Positions 1 through 7,033 of a stretch of 64,000 nt of DNA are shown here, piece by piece (positions within the stretch are counted from its first letter, which is position 1; every line of letters begins with the position of its first letter). This DNA comes from Brachybacterium subflavum (GTDB taxonomy: Bacteria > Actinomycetota > Actinomycetes > Actinomycetales > Dermabacteraceae), in contig NZ_VIGP01000004.1 of the NCBI RefSeq assembly GCF_009299795.1, positions 264,992-328,991 of the forward strand, given 5' to 3'. A program made the translations under genes and the position numbers. Under the pieces are notes generated by a model. That model was not told the DNA's origin. It did not search any database and saw nothing but the letters and a program-made list of their open reading frames with translations.

Positions 1-56
1 GAGGACCGAGCGAGAAGACGAACGGGTGAGATGACGACCGAGCGGGGCACGATCCC

Positions 57-314
57 TCAGCGGTCTCGGCACTCGGCGGCGTCCGACGGGCCCGCACCGC
101 CGCGGCCCCGCGCGAGGCCGAGCAGTGCCCTGCCGTCGACCACGAGCATGCGCAGGTTCCAGATCAGCAGGAACAGCATGAGCACGCCCAGGACCCAGGT
201 CACGGGCGAGGACCAGGAATCCCAGGGTCGCCAGGTGAAGACGACGAGAGCGAGGACGCCGAGGCGCACGATCACGTTCGCCCCGAGCTTCAGTGCTGCA
301 TCGCGCGCGGCCAT
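57..314 (-). CDS. Small two-helix membrane protein, unknown function
   Basis: An 85-residue protein with two hydrophobic segments (about residues 12-27 and 38-58) separated by a short polar loop rich in Trp and Pro, and an Arg/Gly-rich cytoplasmic-looking tail. Nothing catalytic is visible. It is the last gene before the HAD hydrolase gene on the same strand, 39 bases downstream of it, so the two may be co-transcribed. The ATG start follows directly from the reading frame and no better start exists. It is probably a conserved actinobacterial small membrane protein, but I do not recognise the family. Confidence 0.6.
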   Translation of the reverse strand: MAARDAALKLGANVIVRLGVLALVVFTWRPWDSWSSPVTWVLGVLMLFLLIWNLRMLVVDGRALLGLARGRGGAGPSDAAECRDR

Positions 315-353
315 CCCTTCAACGTAGCAAGGGGCTCCGCGGCACGGGTCCGG

Positions 354-1049
354 TCAGCCCAGCGGAACCCCGCGGCCCGCGAGCACGCGCCGGGCCATGG
401 TCGCGCCGTGCTCGGCGGCGCCGTCCTCGCCGTTGCGCGGCCACAGGTGCGCGTCGATGCCGAGTGCCCGTGCGGCCTCGACGTTCTCGAGGCGATCGTC
501 GAAGAACATGATGTCGCCGGGGCGGGCCACTCCCCCGGTCTCATGGGCGAGGACGTCCAGCAGGATCCGGTAGATCTCCGCGTCGGGCTTGACGAGCTCC
601 TCCTCGGCGGAGACGACGGCCAGGGTGAAGGCCTCGAACCAGTCGGCGCGGCGCACGTCCTCGCCGAAGGCGGCCGACGCGTTGGACAGCAGCGCCATCC
701 GCATCCCGTTGCGGGCGAGGTCGTGCAGCAGCTCGCGGGAGCGCGGATCGAGCTGCAGGAAATAGCGGTTGTCGGCGCTCTGCAGCTCGCGCACCTCGGT
801 CTCGGTGAGGTTCTCGATGCCCGCGGCGGCGGCCACGCGACCCCAGTACTCCGCGGCGTCGATGCGACCGGCGTCGTAGTCGCCGCGGTGCTCCCAGAGC
901 GCCTCCCCGACCGTCTCGGCGTCGCCGCCCAGCAGCTCGTGGACGGTGGGCACCGGATCGTGTCCGGCGCTGAGCACGCCGCCGAAGTCGAAGACGACGG
1001 TGATGCGCTTGGGGTCCGCGGCGGAGGTGCCGCGCCTCTTCCTGCTCAT
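354..1049 (-). CDS. HAD-superfamily hydrolase (subfamily IA, YihX-like)
   Basis: A 231-residue HAD phosphatase-like protein. Motif I is FDFGGVL with the presumed nucleophile Asp21. The usual second Asp two residues later is Gly23, as in YihX and epoxide-hydrolase N-domain relatives. Motif II is the LLSNAS segment, motif III the Lys of VKPD, and motif IV the acidic FFDDRLENVEAA near residues 185-195. The helical cap lies between motifs I and II. A small sugar or nucleotide phosphate is the likely substrate class, but it cannot be read from sequence. It is followed on the same strand by the small membrane protein gene. Confidence 0.85.
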   Translation of the reverse strand: MSRKRRGTSAADPKRITVVFDFGGVLSAGHDPVPTVHELLGGDAETVGEALWEHRGDYDAGRIDAAEYWGRVAAAAGIENLTETEVRELQSADNRYFLQLDPRSRELLHDLARNGMRMALLSNASAAFGEDVRRADWFEAFTLAVVSAEEELVKPDAEIYRILLDVLAHETGGVARPGDIMFFDDRLENVEAARALGIDAHLWPRNGEDGAAEHGATMARRVLAGRGVPLG

Positions 1050-1098
1050 GAACGACTCTCCTCTGATGGCTCGTGCTCGGTTACTGATGCACGGGCGC

Positions 1099-2319
1099 TC
1101 ACCCGCAGGTGGGCAGGCCCTTGGTGCTGTGGTCCTTCGCGATGGTCTTGACGGCGTGCAGGGCTCCGTCGAAGTCCTCGACCTTCACCACCTGCAGCCC
1201 GTCGGGGACGTGCCCGGCGACTTCGTCGCAGTTGGAGGCCGGCGCGAGGAAGTAGTCGGCGCCGCTGTCCCGGGCGCCCACCATCTTCTGGCGGATCCCG
1301 CCGATGGCGCCCACCTTCCCCTCCTCGTCGATGGTGCCGGTGCCGGCGATGTCCTGGCCGCCGGTGAGGGCGCCGGGGGTGAGCTCGTCATAGATGGACA
1401 GCGCGAACATGGTGCCGGCGCTCGGACCGCCCACGTCGCCGACTCCCAGGTCCACGTCGAAGGGGAACTCGTAGCCGTCGGCCAGGACGATTCCCATGCG
1501 GGCCGTGCCGTCGACCTCCCGGGTGGGGACCTGCAGGTCGACCTTCTTGCCGTCGCGCTCGACGCGCATGGCGACCTCGTCCCCCGGGGTGGTCTTCGCG
1601 GCGAGGCTGCGGTAGGCCTCCGCGCTGTCGGCGCTGGTGCCGCCGATCGCCAGGACGCGGTCGCCGGGCTCCAGCACGCCGTCGGCCGGGGAGCCCTGCT
1701 CGACGCCCGAGACCTGCACGGAGTCCTCGTGATCGATGCCGAGCTCGTCGAGGGCGACGACGACGGCCTCCTGCTGGGAGCTGCTCATCTGGACGGAGTT
1801 CTCGAGCGTGGTCTCCTGGGCGGTCTGCTCCTCGGGGAAGACGAGCTCGCGCGGCAGCACCGAGCGGGTGGAGTCGAACCAGGCGCGCACCACCTCGACC
1901 GGTGTCACCGGGTAGCCGGGCCCGCCGTCGACCGAGACGGTGGTCATCATCAGCGAGCCGTCGGTCGGGTAGGTCTTGTGGCCCTCGATGGAGAGGACCT
2001 GCTTGTCGTCGTATTTCCCGAGGACGTCGATCGCGGGTCCGGGCTGCTCGACCACGTAGGGCACGGGCACGAACATGGCCCCCAGCAGCATCGCGCAGAT
2101 CACCAGCAGGCTGCCGGCCGCGAGCCGAGGGTGGGCGAAGGTTTCGCCGCCGAGGAAGCGGGTGACGCGTCCCATGCGCGGCTCGCCGCAGGCCGTCCCG
2201 TCGGCCGACGGCCCGCCGGCCGACGGCTCACCGGTGCGCGGCTCCGTCCCGTTCTCGGGTGCGGCGGGGTGCGAGGGCTGAGTGCCATCGGGCGTCGGTC
2301 CAGTGGGGCGGGAGGTCAC
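1099..2319 (-). CDS. Membrane-anchored PDZ / Lon-type serine protease (YlbL family)
   Basis: 406 residues from a GTG start at 2319. This start was chosen because the frame extends upstream only through unconvincing sequence across a divergent promoter region. After a Pro/Gly-rich N-terminus there is one membrane helix (about residues 65-88), then an extracytoplasmic region with a PDZ domain (about 185-260) and a Lon-like S16 catalytic domain. The catalytic dyad is visible: Ser300 in GGPSAG and Lys345 in GIRQKM, 45 residues apart as in Lon. Relatives are Bacillus YlbL and the mycobacterial Rv3194c product. It is divergent from the DUF2342 metalloprotease gene, an arrangement also seen in mycobacteria. 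It probably degrades or processes envelope proteins. Confidence 0.9.
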   Translation of the reverse strand: MTSRPTGPTPDGTQPSHPAAPENGTEPRTGEPSAGGPSADGTACGEPRMGRVTRFLGGETFAHPRLAAGSLLVICAMLLGAMFVPVPYVVEQPGPAIDVLGKYDDKQVLSIEGHKTYPTDGSLMMTTVSVDGGPGYPVTPVEVVRAWFDSTRSVLPRELVFPEEQTAQETTLENSVQMSSSQQEAVVVALDELGIDHEDSVQVSGVEQGSPADGVLEPGDRVLAIGGTSADSAEAYRSLAAKTTPGDEVAMRVERDGKKVDLQVPTREVDGTARMGIVLADGYEFPFDVDLGVGDVGGPSAGTMFALSIYDELTPGALTGGQDIAGTGTIDEEGKVGAIGGIRQKMVGARDSGADYFLAPASNCDEVAGHVPDGLQVVKVEDFDGALHAVKTIAKDHSTKGLPTCG

Positions 2320-2491
2320 CGGACCATTGTGCCGCACCCGCCCTGACCGCCCCGTGGCACGGGTTCGACGCCCTGAGCGAAACTGAGTGCCCGCCTGATG
2401 CGCGTCGGATCCTGCTCGGTACGCTGGCCACGACGTTGATCCAGGCCGCACCGGCCGCGAGAGCGCGGGCGGCCGCACCCGGAGGTGCCCC

Positions 2492-4084
2492 ATGACCGAG
2501 AACCCGACACCCGACGACGACGCCCTGCGCCGCTTCCTCGAAGAGGCCCTGGGAGGAGCGATCCCCGAGGGCGCCCTGGACGGCGTGGACCTCAGCGAGC
2601 TCGCCAAGCAGGCGAACCTGCCCAGCGACCCGGCGATGCTCAAGGCCGCGGCCGCGCAGATGCAGCACGTGCTCAACGCCCAGGGCGATGGCCCCGTGAA
2701 CTGGACGCTCGCCCAGGACCTCTCGCGCCGCACCGCGCAGGGCACGGTCCAGGTGCCCGGCGCCCCGGCGCCCGCCGGCACGCCCGGTGACCCCTCGCCG
2801 AGCGACCAGCAGGTCAAGGAGCTCGAGGAGGCGTCGAACATCGCCGCCCTCTGGCTGGCGGATGTGATCTCCTTCGACCTGCCCTCCCGCCCGCTCGAGG
2901 TGTGGACCCGCGGCACCTGGCTGCACCGCACCCAGGAGCGCTGGCAGTCGATCGCCGAGCCCGTCGCGAAGTACATGGCCGGGGCGATCGGCGAGGCCAT
3001 GACCGCGCAGATGCAGCAGGCGGAGCTCCAGATGCCCGGGAACCCGGGCCAGATGATGGAGCGCATGGGCGGCACCCTGTTCGGCGTGCAGTTCGGCCAT
3101 GCGATCGGCTCGCTCGCCCGCGAGGTCTTCGGCACCACGGATCTCTCCCTGCCGCTGGGACCCGAGGGACGGCCCGCACTGGTCGCCGCGAACGTCGCCG
3201 ACCTCGTGGACTCCCACGGCCTGGACGCACCGGCCGCAAGGATCTTCCTGGCCGCGCGCGAGCTCGCCCACACCGCTCTGTTCTCCTCCGCGTCGTGGCT
3301 GCCTCGTGCACTGTTCTCCGCGGTCGAGGACTACGCGCGCGGCATCACCCTGGACCTCGATGCGCTCGACGAGATGGTGCGCGACCTCGACCTCTCCGAT
3401 CCCTCGGCGCTGCAGGCACGTCGGCCCGAGGAGATGTTCGTCTTCACCCGCCGTGCCTCCCAGGAGCGCGCCCTCGAGGAGCTCGCGACGACGCTCGCGC
3501 TCGTCGAGGCCTGGGTCGACCATGTGACCTCGCAGGCCCTGGCCGGGAAGCTCCCGCAGCTGGACGCCCTGCGCGAGGTGCTGCGCCGTCGTCGCGCGAG
3601 CGGCTCGCCGGCCGAGGAGATGCTCTCCAAGACTGTGGGCATCGAGCTGCGCCCGCGCCGCGTGCGCGAGGCGCTCGCGTGGTGGGAGAGCGTGCTGGAC
3701 ACCGAGGGCGAGCAGGCCCGCGACGGCAAGTGGGCCCACCCCGATCTGCTGCCCGACGTGGCGGTGCTCAGCGGTCGCCCGCAGGCTCCCGCCGCCGATG
3801 CCCCCACTCTCGCGGCCGAAGGCCAGAGCGAGGACGCAGAGGAGACCATGGCTCTGCCCGACGACATCGACGCCGAGCTCGCGAAGCTCCTCGACGAGGC
3901 GGGTTCGGACGGCTCCGGGGCAGAGAGCCCACACGATGACACTGCCGAGGACCCGGCCGGCGCCTCGACGGACGGGCCGGACGAGTCCCCCTCGGACCGG
4001 TCGCCGTCGGACCGGTCGCCGTCGGACCGGTCGGACGGCCCCTCCCCTGACGACTCTCCCTCGGACGATGACACGCGCCCCTGA
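2492..4084 (+). CDS. DUF2342 zinc-dependent metalloprotease-like protein
   Basis: 530 residues. The start ATG is preceded by a GGAGG ribosome site. The central alpha-helical domain (about residues 110-400) matches the actinobacterial family often labelled zinc-dependent metalloprotease or F420-biosynthesis-associated protein (Rv3195 in M. tuberculosis). The E-L-A-H segment near residues 257-260 lies in the conserved region thought to carry the active site; no classical HEXXH is present. The last 130 residues are acidic, disordered and end in SPSDR repeats. It is divergent from the YlbL-type protease and overlaps the following NUDIX gene by 17 bases, so the two are likely co-translated. The biochemical role of the family is unproven. 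Confidence 0.85.
   Translation: MTENPTPDDDALRRFLEEALGGAIPEGALDGVDLSELAKQANLPSDPAMLKAAAAQMQHVLNAQGDGPVNWTLAQDLSRRTAQGTVQVPGAPAPAGTPGDPSPSDQQVKELEEASNIAALWLADVISFDLPSRPLEVWTRGTWLHRTQERWQSIAEPVAKYMAGAIGEAMTAQMQQAELQMPGNPGQMMERMGGTLFGVQFGHAIGSLAREVFGTTDLSLPLGPEGRPALVAANVADLVDSHGLDAPAARIFLAARELAHTALFSSASWLPRALFSAVEDYARGITLDLDALDEMVRDLDLSDPSALQARRPEEMFVFTRRASQERALEELATTLALVEAWVDHVTSQALAGKLPQLDALREVLRRRRASGSPAEEMLSKTVGIELRPRRVREALAWWESVLDTEGEQARDGKWAHPDLLPDVAVLSGRPQAPAADAPTLAAEGQSEDAEETMALPDDIDAELAKLLDEAGSDGSGAESPHDDTAEDPAGASTDGPDESPSDRSPSDRSPSDRSDGPSPDDSPSDDDTRP
3992..4033 (+). repeat. 15-bp in-frame tandem repeat (SPSDR codons)
   Basis: About 2.8 copies of the unit TCGGACCGGTCGCCG lie in the disordered C-terminal tail of the DUF2342 protein and encode repeated Ser-Pro-Ser-Asp-Arg. 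Near-identical copies suggest recent slippage. Confidence 0.85.
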
Positions 4085-4799
4085 CCCCACCGCCCTCGCG
4101 CTCACGGCGCGCGCTCTCGAGGAGCTGCGCGCTGGATCGGAGGTCACGATCGATCCGGCCGTGCGCGAGGATTTCGTGCGTCTGCTCGAGGCGATCCCCG
4201 ATGCCGTGCTGCGCGACGGGCCGGCACTGGCCGCCGAGGGCGGGTCGCTGCACCTGACGGCGAGCGCCGTCGTCCTCGACGGTCCGGCCGAGCACGTGGC
4301 ACTGGTCTGGCACGCGCGCGGCCGCTGCTGGGTGCAGCCCGGCGGGCACCTCGAGGCGACCGATGCGTCGCTCGAGGCGGCAGTGCGTCGCGAGATCGCG
4401 GAGGAGACCGGCCTGGGCGCGGAGACAGGTCCGGGGGCCGACGCGCGGCTAGAGCCGGTGGGCCCGGGCCCTGCCCTGCTCGAGGCCCATGACCTCGCCT
4501 CGACGTTCGGTGCGTGCGGCGGGCACTGGGATGTCGTGCTCGTGCTGCGCGCAGACGCCGCAGCCGCAGAACTGCCCCTGAGGGCGGAGGAGCCCGGCGC
4601 GCCGACGCCCGTGTGGGTGCCGTGGCCGCGGATCGACGGCCCTCGCCGCGGCTTCTCCCCTCGCGTCCCGCTGCCGGCCGACGCCGCCTCCGACATGCCC
4701 GAGATCCTCGAGCGCCTCTCGCCCTACCTGGACGAGTTCGCCGCTGAGCAGTCGAAGAGCACCGAGAGCCCCGAGCACAGCGGGCCCACCGAGCACTGA
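4068..4799 (+). CDS. NUDIX hydrolase
   Basis: 243 residues from the ATG at 4068, which overlaps the end of the metalloprotease gene by 17 bases. The NUDIX box runs from GGHLEATD to REIAEETGL (about residues 88-112). The REIAEE core with its metal-binding glutamates is intact, while the first conserved Glu after the glycine is Asp. The N-terminal 60 residues are helical, and the tail is Ser/Glu-rich. Such proteins hydrolyse nucleoside-diphosphate-linked compounds; this substrate is unknown. The same metalloprotease-NUDIX pairing occurs in other actinobacteria, but a functional link has not been shown. Confidence 0.85.
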   Translation: MTRAPDPTALALTARALEELRAGSEVTIDPAVREDFVRLLEAIPDAVLRDGPALAAEGGSLHLTASAVVLDGPAEHVALVWHARGRCWVQPGGHLEATDASLEAAVRREIAEETGLGAETGPGADARLEPVGPGPALLEAHDLASTFGACGGHWDVVLVLRADAAAAELPLRAEEPGAPTPVWVPWPRIDGPRRGFSPRVPLPADAASDMPEILERLSPYLDEFAAEQSKSTESPEHSGPTEH

Positions 4800-4843
4800 C
4801 CCCGTCGGCCCGACCGATCAGTCGGCTCCGTCGGCCCGACCGA

Positions 4844-5494
4844 TCAGTCGACGCCGTCGACCGCCGCACCCCGGTCCACCGGGCCGGCGGCGTCCGGCCC
4901 GCGGTCCGAGGGGCCCTCGTCGTCCGCTGCCCACGCTCCGCCGCCGGTGCCGTACTGCTGGGCGAAGGAGACACCCTCGAGGAACCCGCGCGCGTGAGCG
5001 GTGCGGGGATAGTTGTCCACGAGGGCCCAGAACTCCGCCGAATGGTCGTCGACCAGCAGGTGCGTGAGCTCGTGGACCAGCACGTACTCGAGCACGTGCT
5101 GCGGCATCGGGCGCAGGCGCGCGGACAGGCGTATCTCCCCCGTCGAGGAGGTGCACGACCCCCAGCGGTGCTGCTGACGGGTGGACCAGGACACCGAGGT
5201 GGGGTGGGCGCGACCGCCCAGGTGCGCGTCGGAGAGCCGGCGCGCGAGGCGCATGAGGTCCGCGTCGCTGCTGCGGGCCGGTCCGCGGGCGAGCTCCTTG
5301 CGCTGGAGCTGCTCGATCATGCTGCGCACCCAGTGCCGCTCCTGGCGGGACCCGAAGGATGCCGGCATCGAGACCACGAGATCGCCCTCGCGGCGGGTGA
5401 TGGAGACGGTGCGGCGGCGACGCGCGGATCGGCGCACGAGGACTCGCTCCCCCTGCGGGCCGCGGACCCCCTCGTGCTCGGTGAGCTCTGGCAT
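4844..5494 (-). CDS. YgjP-like zinc metallopeptidase (DUF45/SprT-like)
   Basis: 216 residues. The zinc-binding HELTH motif is at residues 141-145, and the DDHSAEFW segment supplies the third ligand (His151), which is typical of the YgjP/DUF45 family. The N-terminal half is strongly basic (a run of Arg around residues 21-35), then WGSCTSSTGEIRL, another family hallmark, precedes the active site. It ends tail-to-tail with the NUDIX gene, separated by 44 bases that contain two near-identical 17-base stretches. A cytoplasmic peptidase role is likely; its substrate is unknown. Confidence 0.88.
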   Translation of the reverse strand: MPELTEHEGVRGPQGERVLVRRSARRRRTVSITRREGDLVVSMPASFGSRQERHWVRSMIEQLQRKELARGPARSSDADLMRLARRLSDAHLGGRAHPTSVSWSTRQQHRWGSCTSSTGEIRLSARLRPMPQHVLEYVLVHELTHLLVDDHSAEFWALVDNYPRTAHARGFLEGVSFAQQYGTGGGAWAADDEGPSDRGPDAAGPVDRGAAVDGVD

Positions 5495-5595
5495 GGATAC
5501 AGGGTCTCAGAAAAAATCTGGGATCGGCGTGTCGTCCCCAGCTGTGCATGACGAGCGTGCACGTCAATCCTCCCCAGTGCTCCCGCTTCCCCGTG

Positions 5596-5657
5596 TCGTC
5601 CACAGAAGGGCACGGATCATGCACCGTCCGTCCACACGATGAGGCCGCTTGTCCACA
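5596..5657 (+). promoter_or_regulatory. Cluster of three DnaA-box-like sites
   Basis: Three same-strand sites share GTCCACA: TCGTCCACA (5596-5604), CCGTCCACA (5628-5636) and TTGTCCACA (5649-5657). The last matches the DnaA box preferred in high-GC actinobacteria exactly. They sit 21-82 bases ahead of the promoter of the candidate RNA. They could be real DnaA sites or chance; no replication gene is nearby, so this is not an origin. Confidence 0.4.
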
Positions 5658-5677
5658 GGGGATCCACTGGACTGCCT

Positions 5678-5706
5678 TTGACCCGGGCCCGGCCAGCGGC
5701 TAGTTT
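5678..5706 (+). promoter_or_regulatory. Strong sigma70-type promoter for the candidate RNA
   Basis: TTGACC at 5678-5683, a 17-base spacer, and TAGTTT at 5701-5706. This is one of the best -35/-10 matches in the window. Transcription should start near 5712-5714, right at the base of a 13-bp closing stem. Confidence 0.7.
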
Positions 5707-5712
5707 CGTCTG

Positions 5713-5852
5713 GCAGTGGAGCCCCGGGATAACGGGCATGGTGCGTACGGGGAAGGTGCACACGATGCTGAGCGCCCCCGGGGCTCCACGAGAGCCGCAG
5801 AGCATCTCCCGCACCCCCGCGATCCCCCGTCGTCGCGGGGGTGCGTTATTGC
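5713..5852 (+). ncRNA. Candidate structured small RNA (about 140 nt), unidentified
   Basis: Directly after a strong promoter, GTGGAGCCCCGGG (5716-5728) pairs perfectly with 5777-5789. The enclosed 48 bases can fold further: GGCAT/ATGCT, then GTGCGTAC/GTGCACAC with one mismatch and one G-U, capped by GGGGAAG. This makes a rod-like hairpin. A 20-base linker then leads to a terminator hairpin with a C-rich loop. No ribosome site or credible ORF is present. It lacks the conserved GGAAG/AGCAG loop of signal recognition particle RNA. The C-rich loops recall actinobacterial 6C RNA, but identity is not established. Confidence 0.6.
5810..5850 (+). terminator. Intrinsic-type terminator of the candidate RNA
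   Basis: CGCACCCCCGCGA (5810-5822) pairs perfectly with TCGCGGGGGTGCG (5833-5845) around a 10-base loop TCCCCCGTCG, followed by TTATT. It has a 13-bp stem with a short, moderately T-rich tail. Confidence 0.7.
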
Positions 5853-6052
5853 CTTCGGGCCGATCATGCGTCGATGCGGATGCGCGATGGACGCTGCGGC
5901 CCTGCGGCGAGAGGCCTTCGAGACACTCCACGTGTCGGCAGGTGTCGATTCCGCTCCTGCCCGCCGTGCCCTATACAGTGTCCGGGACGACCTCGCAGGG
6001 CCCGGCCGTGATGTGCGATGCCGGGGCCGCGGGGGCAAGAGAAGGAGTGAAC

Positions 6053-6211
6053 ATGGCTGACGAGAAGTACAGCGGCGAGTTCTACTGCGTGAAGTGCCGC
6101 GAGAAGCGCGAGGCCACGGGCGACGTCGTCGTCTCGAACGAGCGTCGCATGGCCAAGGCCGTCTGCCCGGTCTGCGGCACCAAGCTGAACCGGATCCTCG
6201 GCAAGGCCTGA
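6053..6211 (+). CDS. DUF5679 zinc-ribbon mini-protein
   Basis: 52 residues with two CxxC knuckles: Cys12/Cys15 (YCVKC) and Cys38/Cys41 (CPVCG), the layout of the DUF5679 family. The start ATG at 6053 is preceded by GAAGGAG, a good ribosome site; longer in-frame starts have none. The 20 residues between the knuckles contain a VSNERRMAK segment typical of the family. It may bind zinc and nucleic acid, but the function is unknown. It is transcribed toward whiB7 and the two share a bidirectional terminator. Confidence 0.88.
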   Translation: MADEKYSGEFYCVKCREKREATGDVVVSNERRMAKAVCPVCGTKLNRILGKA

Positions 6212-6274
6212 TCCGCGAGGATCGACGGGATCCGCTCCGTGCGGGTCCCGCGGCGAGCGCCCGGCGCTCGCGTC

Positions 6275-6310
6275 TCAGGGGCGGCCCACCTTCTGGTGGG
6301 CCGCCCCTGA
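6275..6310. terminator. Bidirectional hairpin terminator
   Basis: A perfect 16-bp stem (6275-6290 with 6295-6310) with a TTCT loop lies between the converging zinc-ribbon gene and whiB7. It can end transcripts from both sides. Confidence 0.8.
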
Positions 6311-6382
6311 CGCTGTGCGGGGCCGTGCGCGCACCGGCTCGCAGCCGGTGGCGCTCCCCCGTGGGGCACGCGACCCTCCCTC

Positions 6383-6685
6383 TCACGCGGCGTTCTTGCG
6401 GGGCCGTCCGCGTCCGCGCTTGAACGCGATGACGGCTCCGTTCTCGAGGATCTGCCCTCCCCAGACTCCCCAGGGCTCGCCCCGGTCGAGGGCGCCCTCG
6501 AGGCAGACCGCCCGCAGGGGGCAGTCGGCGCAGAGCACCTTCGCGGACTCGAGGTCCGAGGGGCGCTCGGAGAAGAACAGGTCTGCCGCCTCGATGTCCT
6601 GGCAGGGCAGGGTCGCCGAGTGCGCGGCATCGTGCCGGGTGTCGGTGATGGTCGTGAGGTCACTGCGGGTGAGGACGTCGGTCAT
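6383..6685 (-). CDS. whiB7: WhiB7-type redox/antibiotic-stress transcription factor
   Basis: 100 residues with the WhiB [4Fe-4S] cysteines at 28, 52, 55 and 61 (C, then CADC, then C), the GVWGG turn at 73-77 that contacts sigma region 4, and a C-terminal AT-hook RGRGRPRK (90-97). The AT-hook distinguishes WhiB7 (WblC in Streptomyces) from other WhiB proteins. WhiB7 activates intrinsic-resistance genes after ribosome-targeting antibiotics or amino-acid stress. The neighbour uvrD2 is also its neighbour in mycobacteria. The roughly 285-base leader ahead of it has its own promoter, leader ORF and hairpins, so attenuation-type control is likely. Confidence 0.93.
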   Translation of the reverse strand: MTDVLTRSDLTTITDTRHDAAHSATLPCQDIEAADLFFSERPSDLESAKVLCADCPLRAVCLEGALDRGEPWGVWGGQILENGAVIAFKRGRGRPRKNAA

Positions 6686-6787
6686 CGTCTCGCTGCTTCG
6701 AAATCGTCGTGGTCGAGGAAGGGCGGGCGCTGCAGTGCGCTCTCGCCGGAGGGGGCGGCGGATCGAGACGGATGTGTCCCGATCAGA

Positions 6788-6907
6788 TCAAGCCGTCAGC
6801 CCCTTGGGTCGATAGACCCGCTCGTTCGGGAGAGCGGGCGCCGCGAGAAGGGCGGCGTCGGACCCGGTGAAGCCGATCGGCTCGATCTGCGTCTTCCATG
6901 TGGTCAT
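6788..6907 (-). CDS. 39-codon leader peptide upstream of whiB7
   Basis: A short ORF from ATG at 6907 to TGA at 6788, missed at usual length cut-offs. A strong ribosome site AGGAAGGGGG precedes the ATG. The peptide begins MTTWKTQIEPIGF and ends RVYRPKGLTA, and the codons look like real coding sequence (GC-rich third positions). It lies inside the transcribed leader of whiB7, where mycobacterial and Streptomyces whiB7/wblC carry an upstream ORF that senses ribosome stalling. Its 3' half encodes two competing hairpins. It may instead be a small functional protein. A competing 73-codon frame across the same region lacks a ribosome site. Confidence 0.6.
   Translation of the reverse strand: MTTWKTQIEPIGFTGSDAALLAAPALPNERVYRPKGLTA
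6806..6838 (-). promoter_or_regulatory. Two mutually exclusive hairpins in the whiB7 leader
   Basis: Hairpin A: CCCGCTC (6832-6838) with GAGCGGG (6817-6823). Hairpin B: GGGTC (6815-6819) with GACCC (6806-6810), loop TATC. They share 6817-6819, so only one can form. Both are within the leader ORF, so ribosome position could select between them. No T-run follows, so an intrinsic terminator is not proven. Confidence 0.5.
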
Positions 6908-6975
6908 TGACGACACCCCCTTCCTGTGCGCGCGCCCCGGTCTCCCGGACCACGTCGTGGACGATGAACGAGAAC

Positions 6976-7013
6976 AGACTACACGCCCTCGAGATCCGCG
7001 ACACCTATTTTTT
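6976..7013 (-). promoter_or_regulatory. Predicted WhiB7-autoregulated promoter
   Basis: Read on the minus strand: AAAAAATA at 7006-7013, then -35 GTGTCG (6999-7004), a 17-base spacer, and -10 TAGTCT (6976-6981). An AT-rich block immediately upstream of a weak -35 is the known signature of WhiB7/WblC-dependent promoters, bound by the AT-hook. The A6 run is conspicuous in this GC-rich DNA. It lies in the gap just after the uvrD2 stop. Confidence 0.7.
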
Positions 7014-7033
7014 GACCTGCGGTTTCATGCTTG

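Larger units (their letters stand above)
5495..6052. other. 558-base intergenic region with RNA gene and DnaA-like boxes
   Basis: No convincing protein gene lies between the YgjP-like gene and the zinc-ribbon gene. From left to right it holds three DnaA-box-like sites (5596-5657), a consensus-like promoter (5678-5706), a candidate structured RNA ending in a strong hairpin (5713-5852), and about 200 bases with a TATACA box at 5972-5977 that may serve the zinc-ribbon gene. Open frames crossing it have no codon logic. Confidence 0.7.
6686..7033 (-). other. 348-base region: whiB7 promoter and leader
   Basis: Between uvrD2 and whiB7 on the same strand lies an AT-rich box and promoter (6976-7013), a leader ORF (6788-6907) with its ribosome site, two overlapping hairpins, and about 100 bases with a 5-bp CGCCG/CGGCG hairpin just before whiB7. 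Nothing else is seen. Confidence 0.7.

Noticed and set aside
1..33. End of an upstream plus-strand gene
   Set aside because: Two frames end here (TGA at 27-29 and 31-33) but fewer than 11 codons are visible, which is too little to call.
5596..5657. Replication origin
   Set aside because: Only three boxes, and no dnaA, dnaN, recF or AT-rich unwinding region nearby.
5713..5852. Identification of the candidate RNA as SRP (4.5S) RNA or tmRNA
   Set aside because: The conserved SRP loop sequences and any tRNA-like end with CCA are absent.
6783..7004. A 73-codon frame across the whiB7 leader on the minus strand
   Set aside because: It begins inside the predicted promoter, has no ribosome site and conflicts with the 39-codon ORF, which has a strong one.
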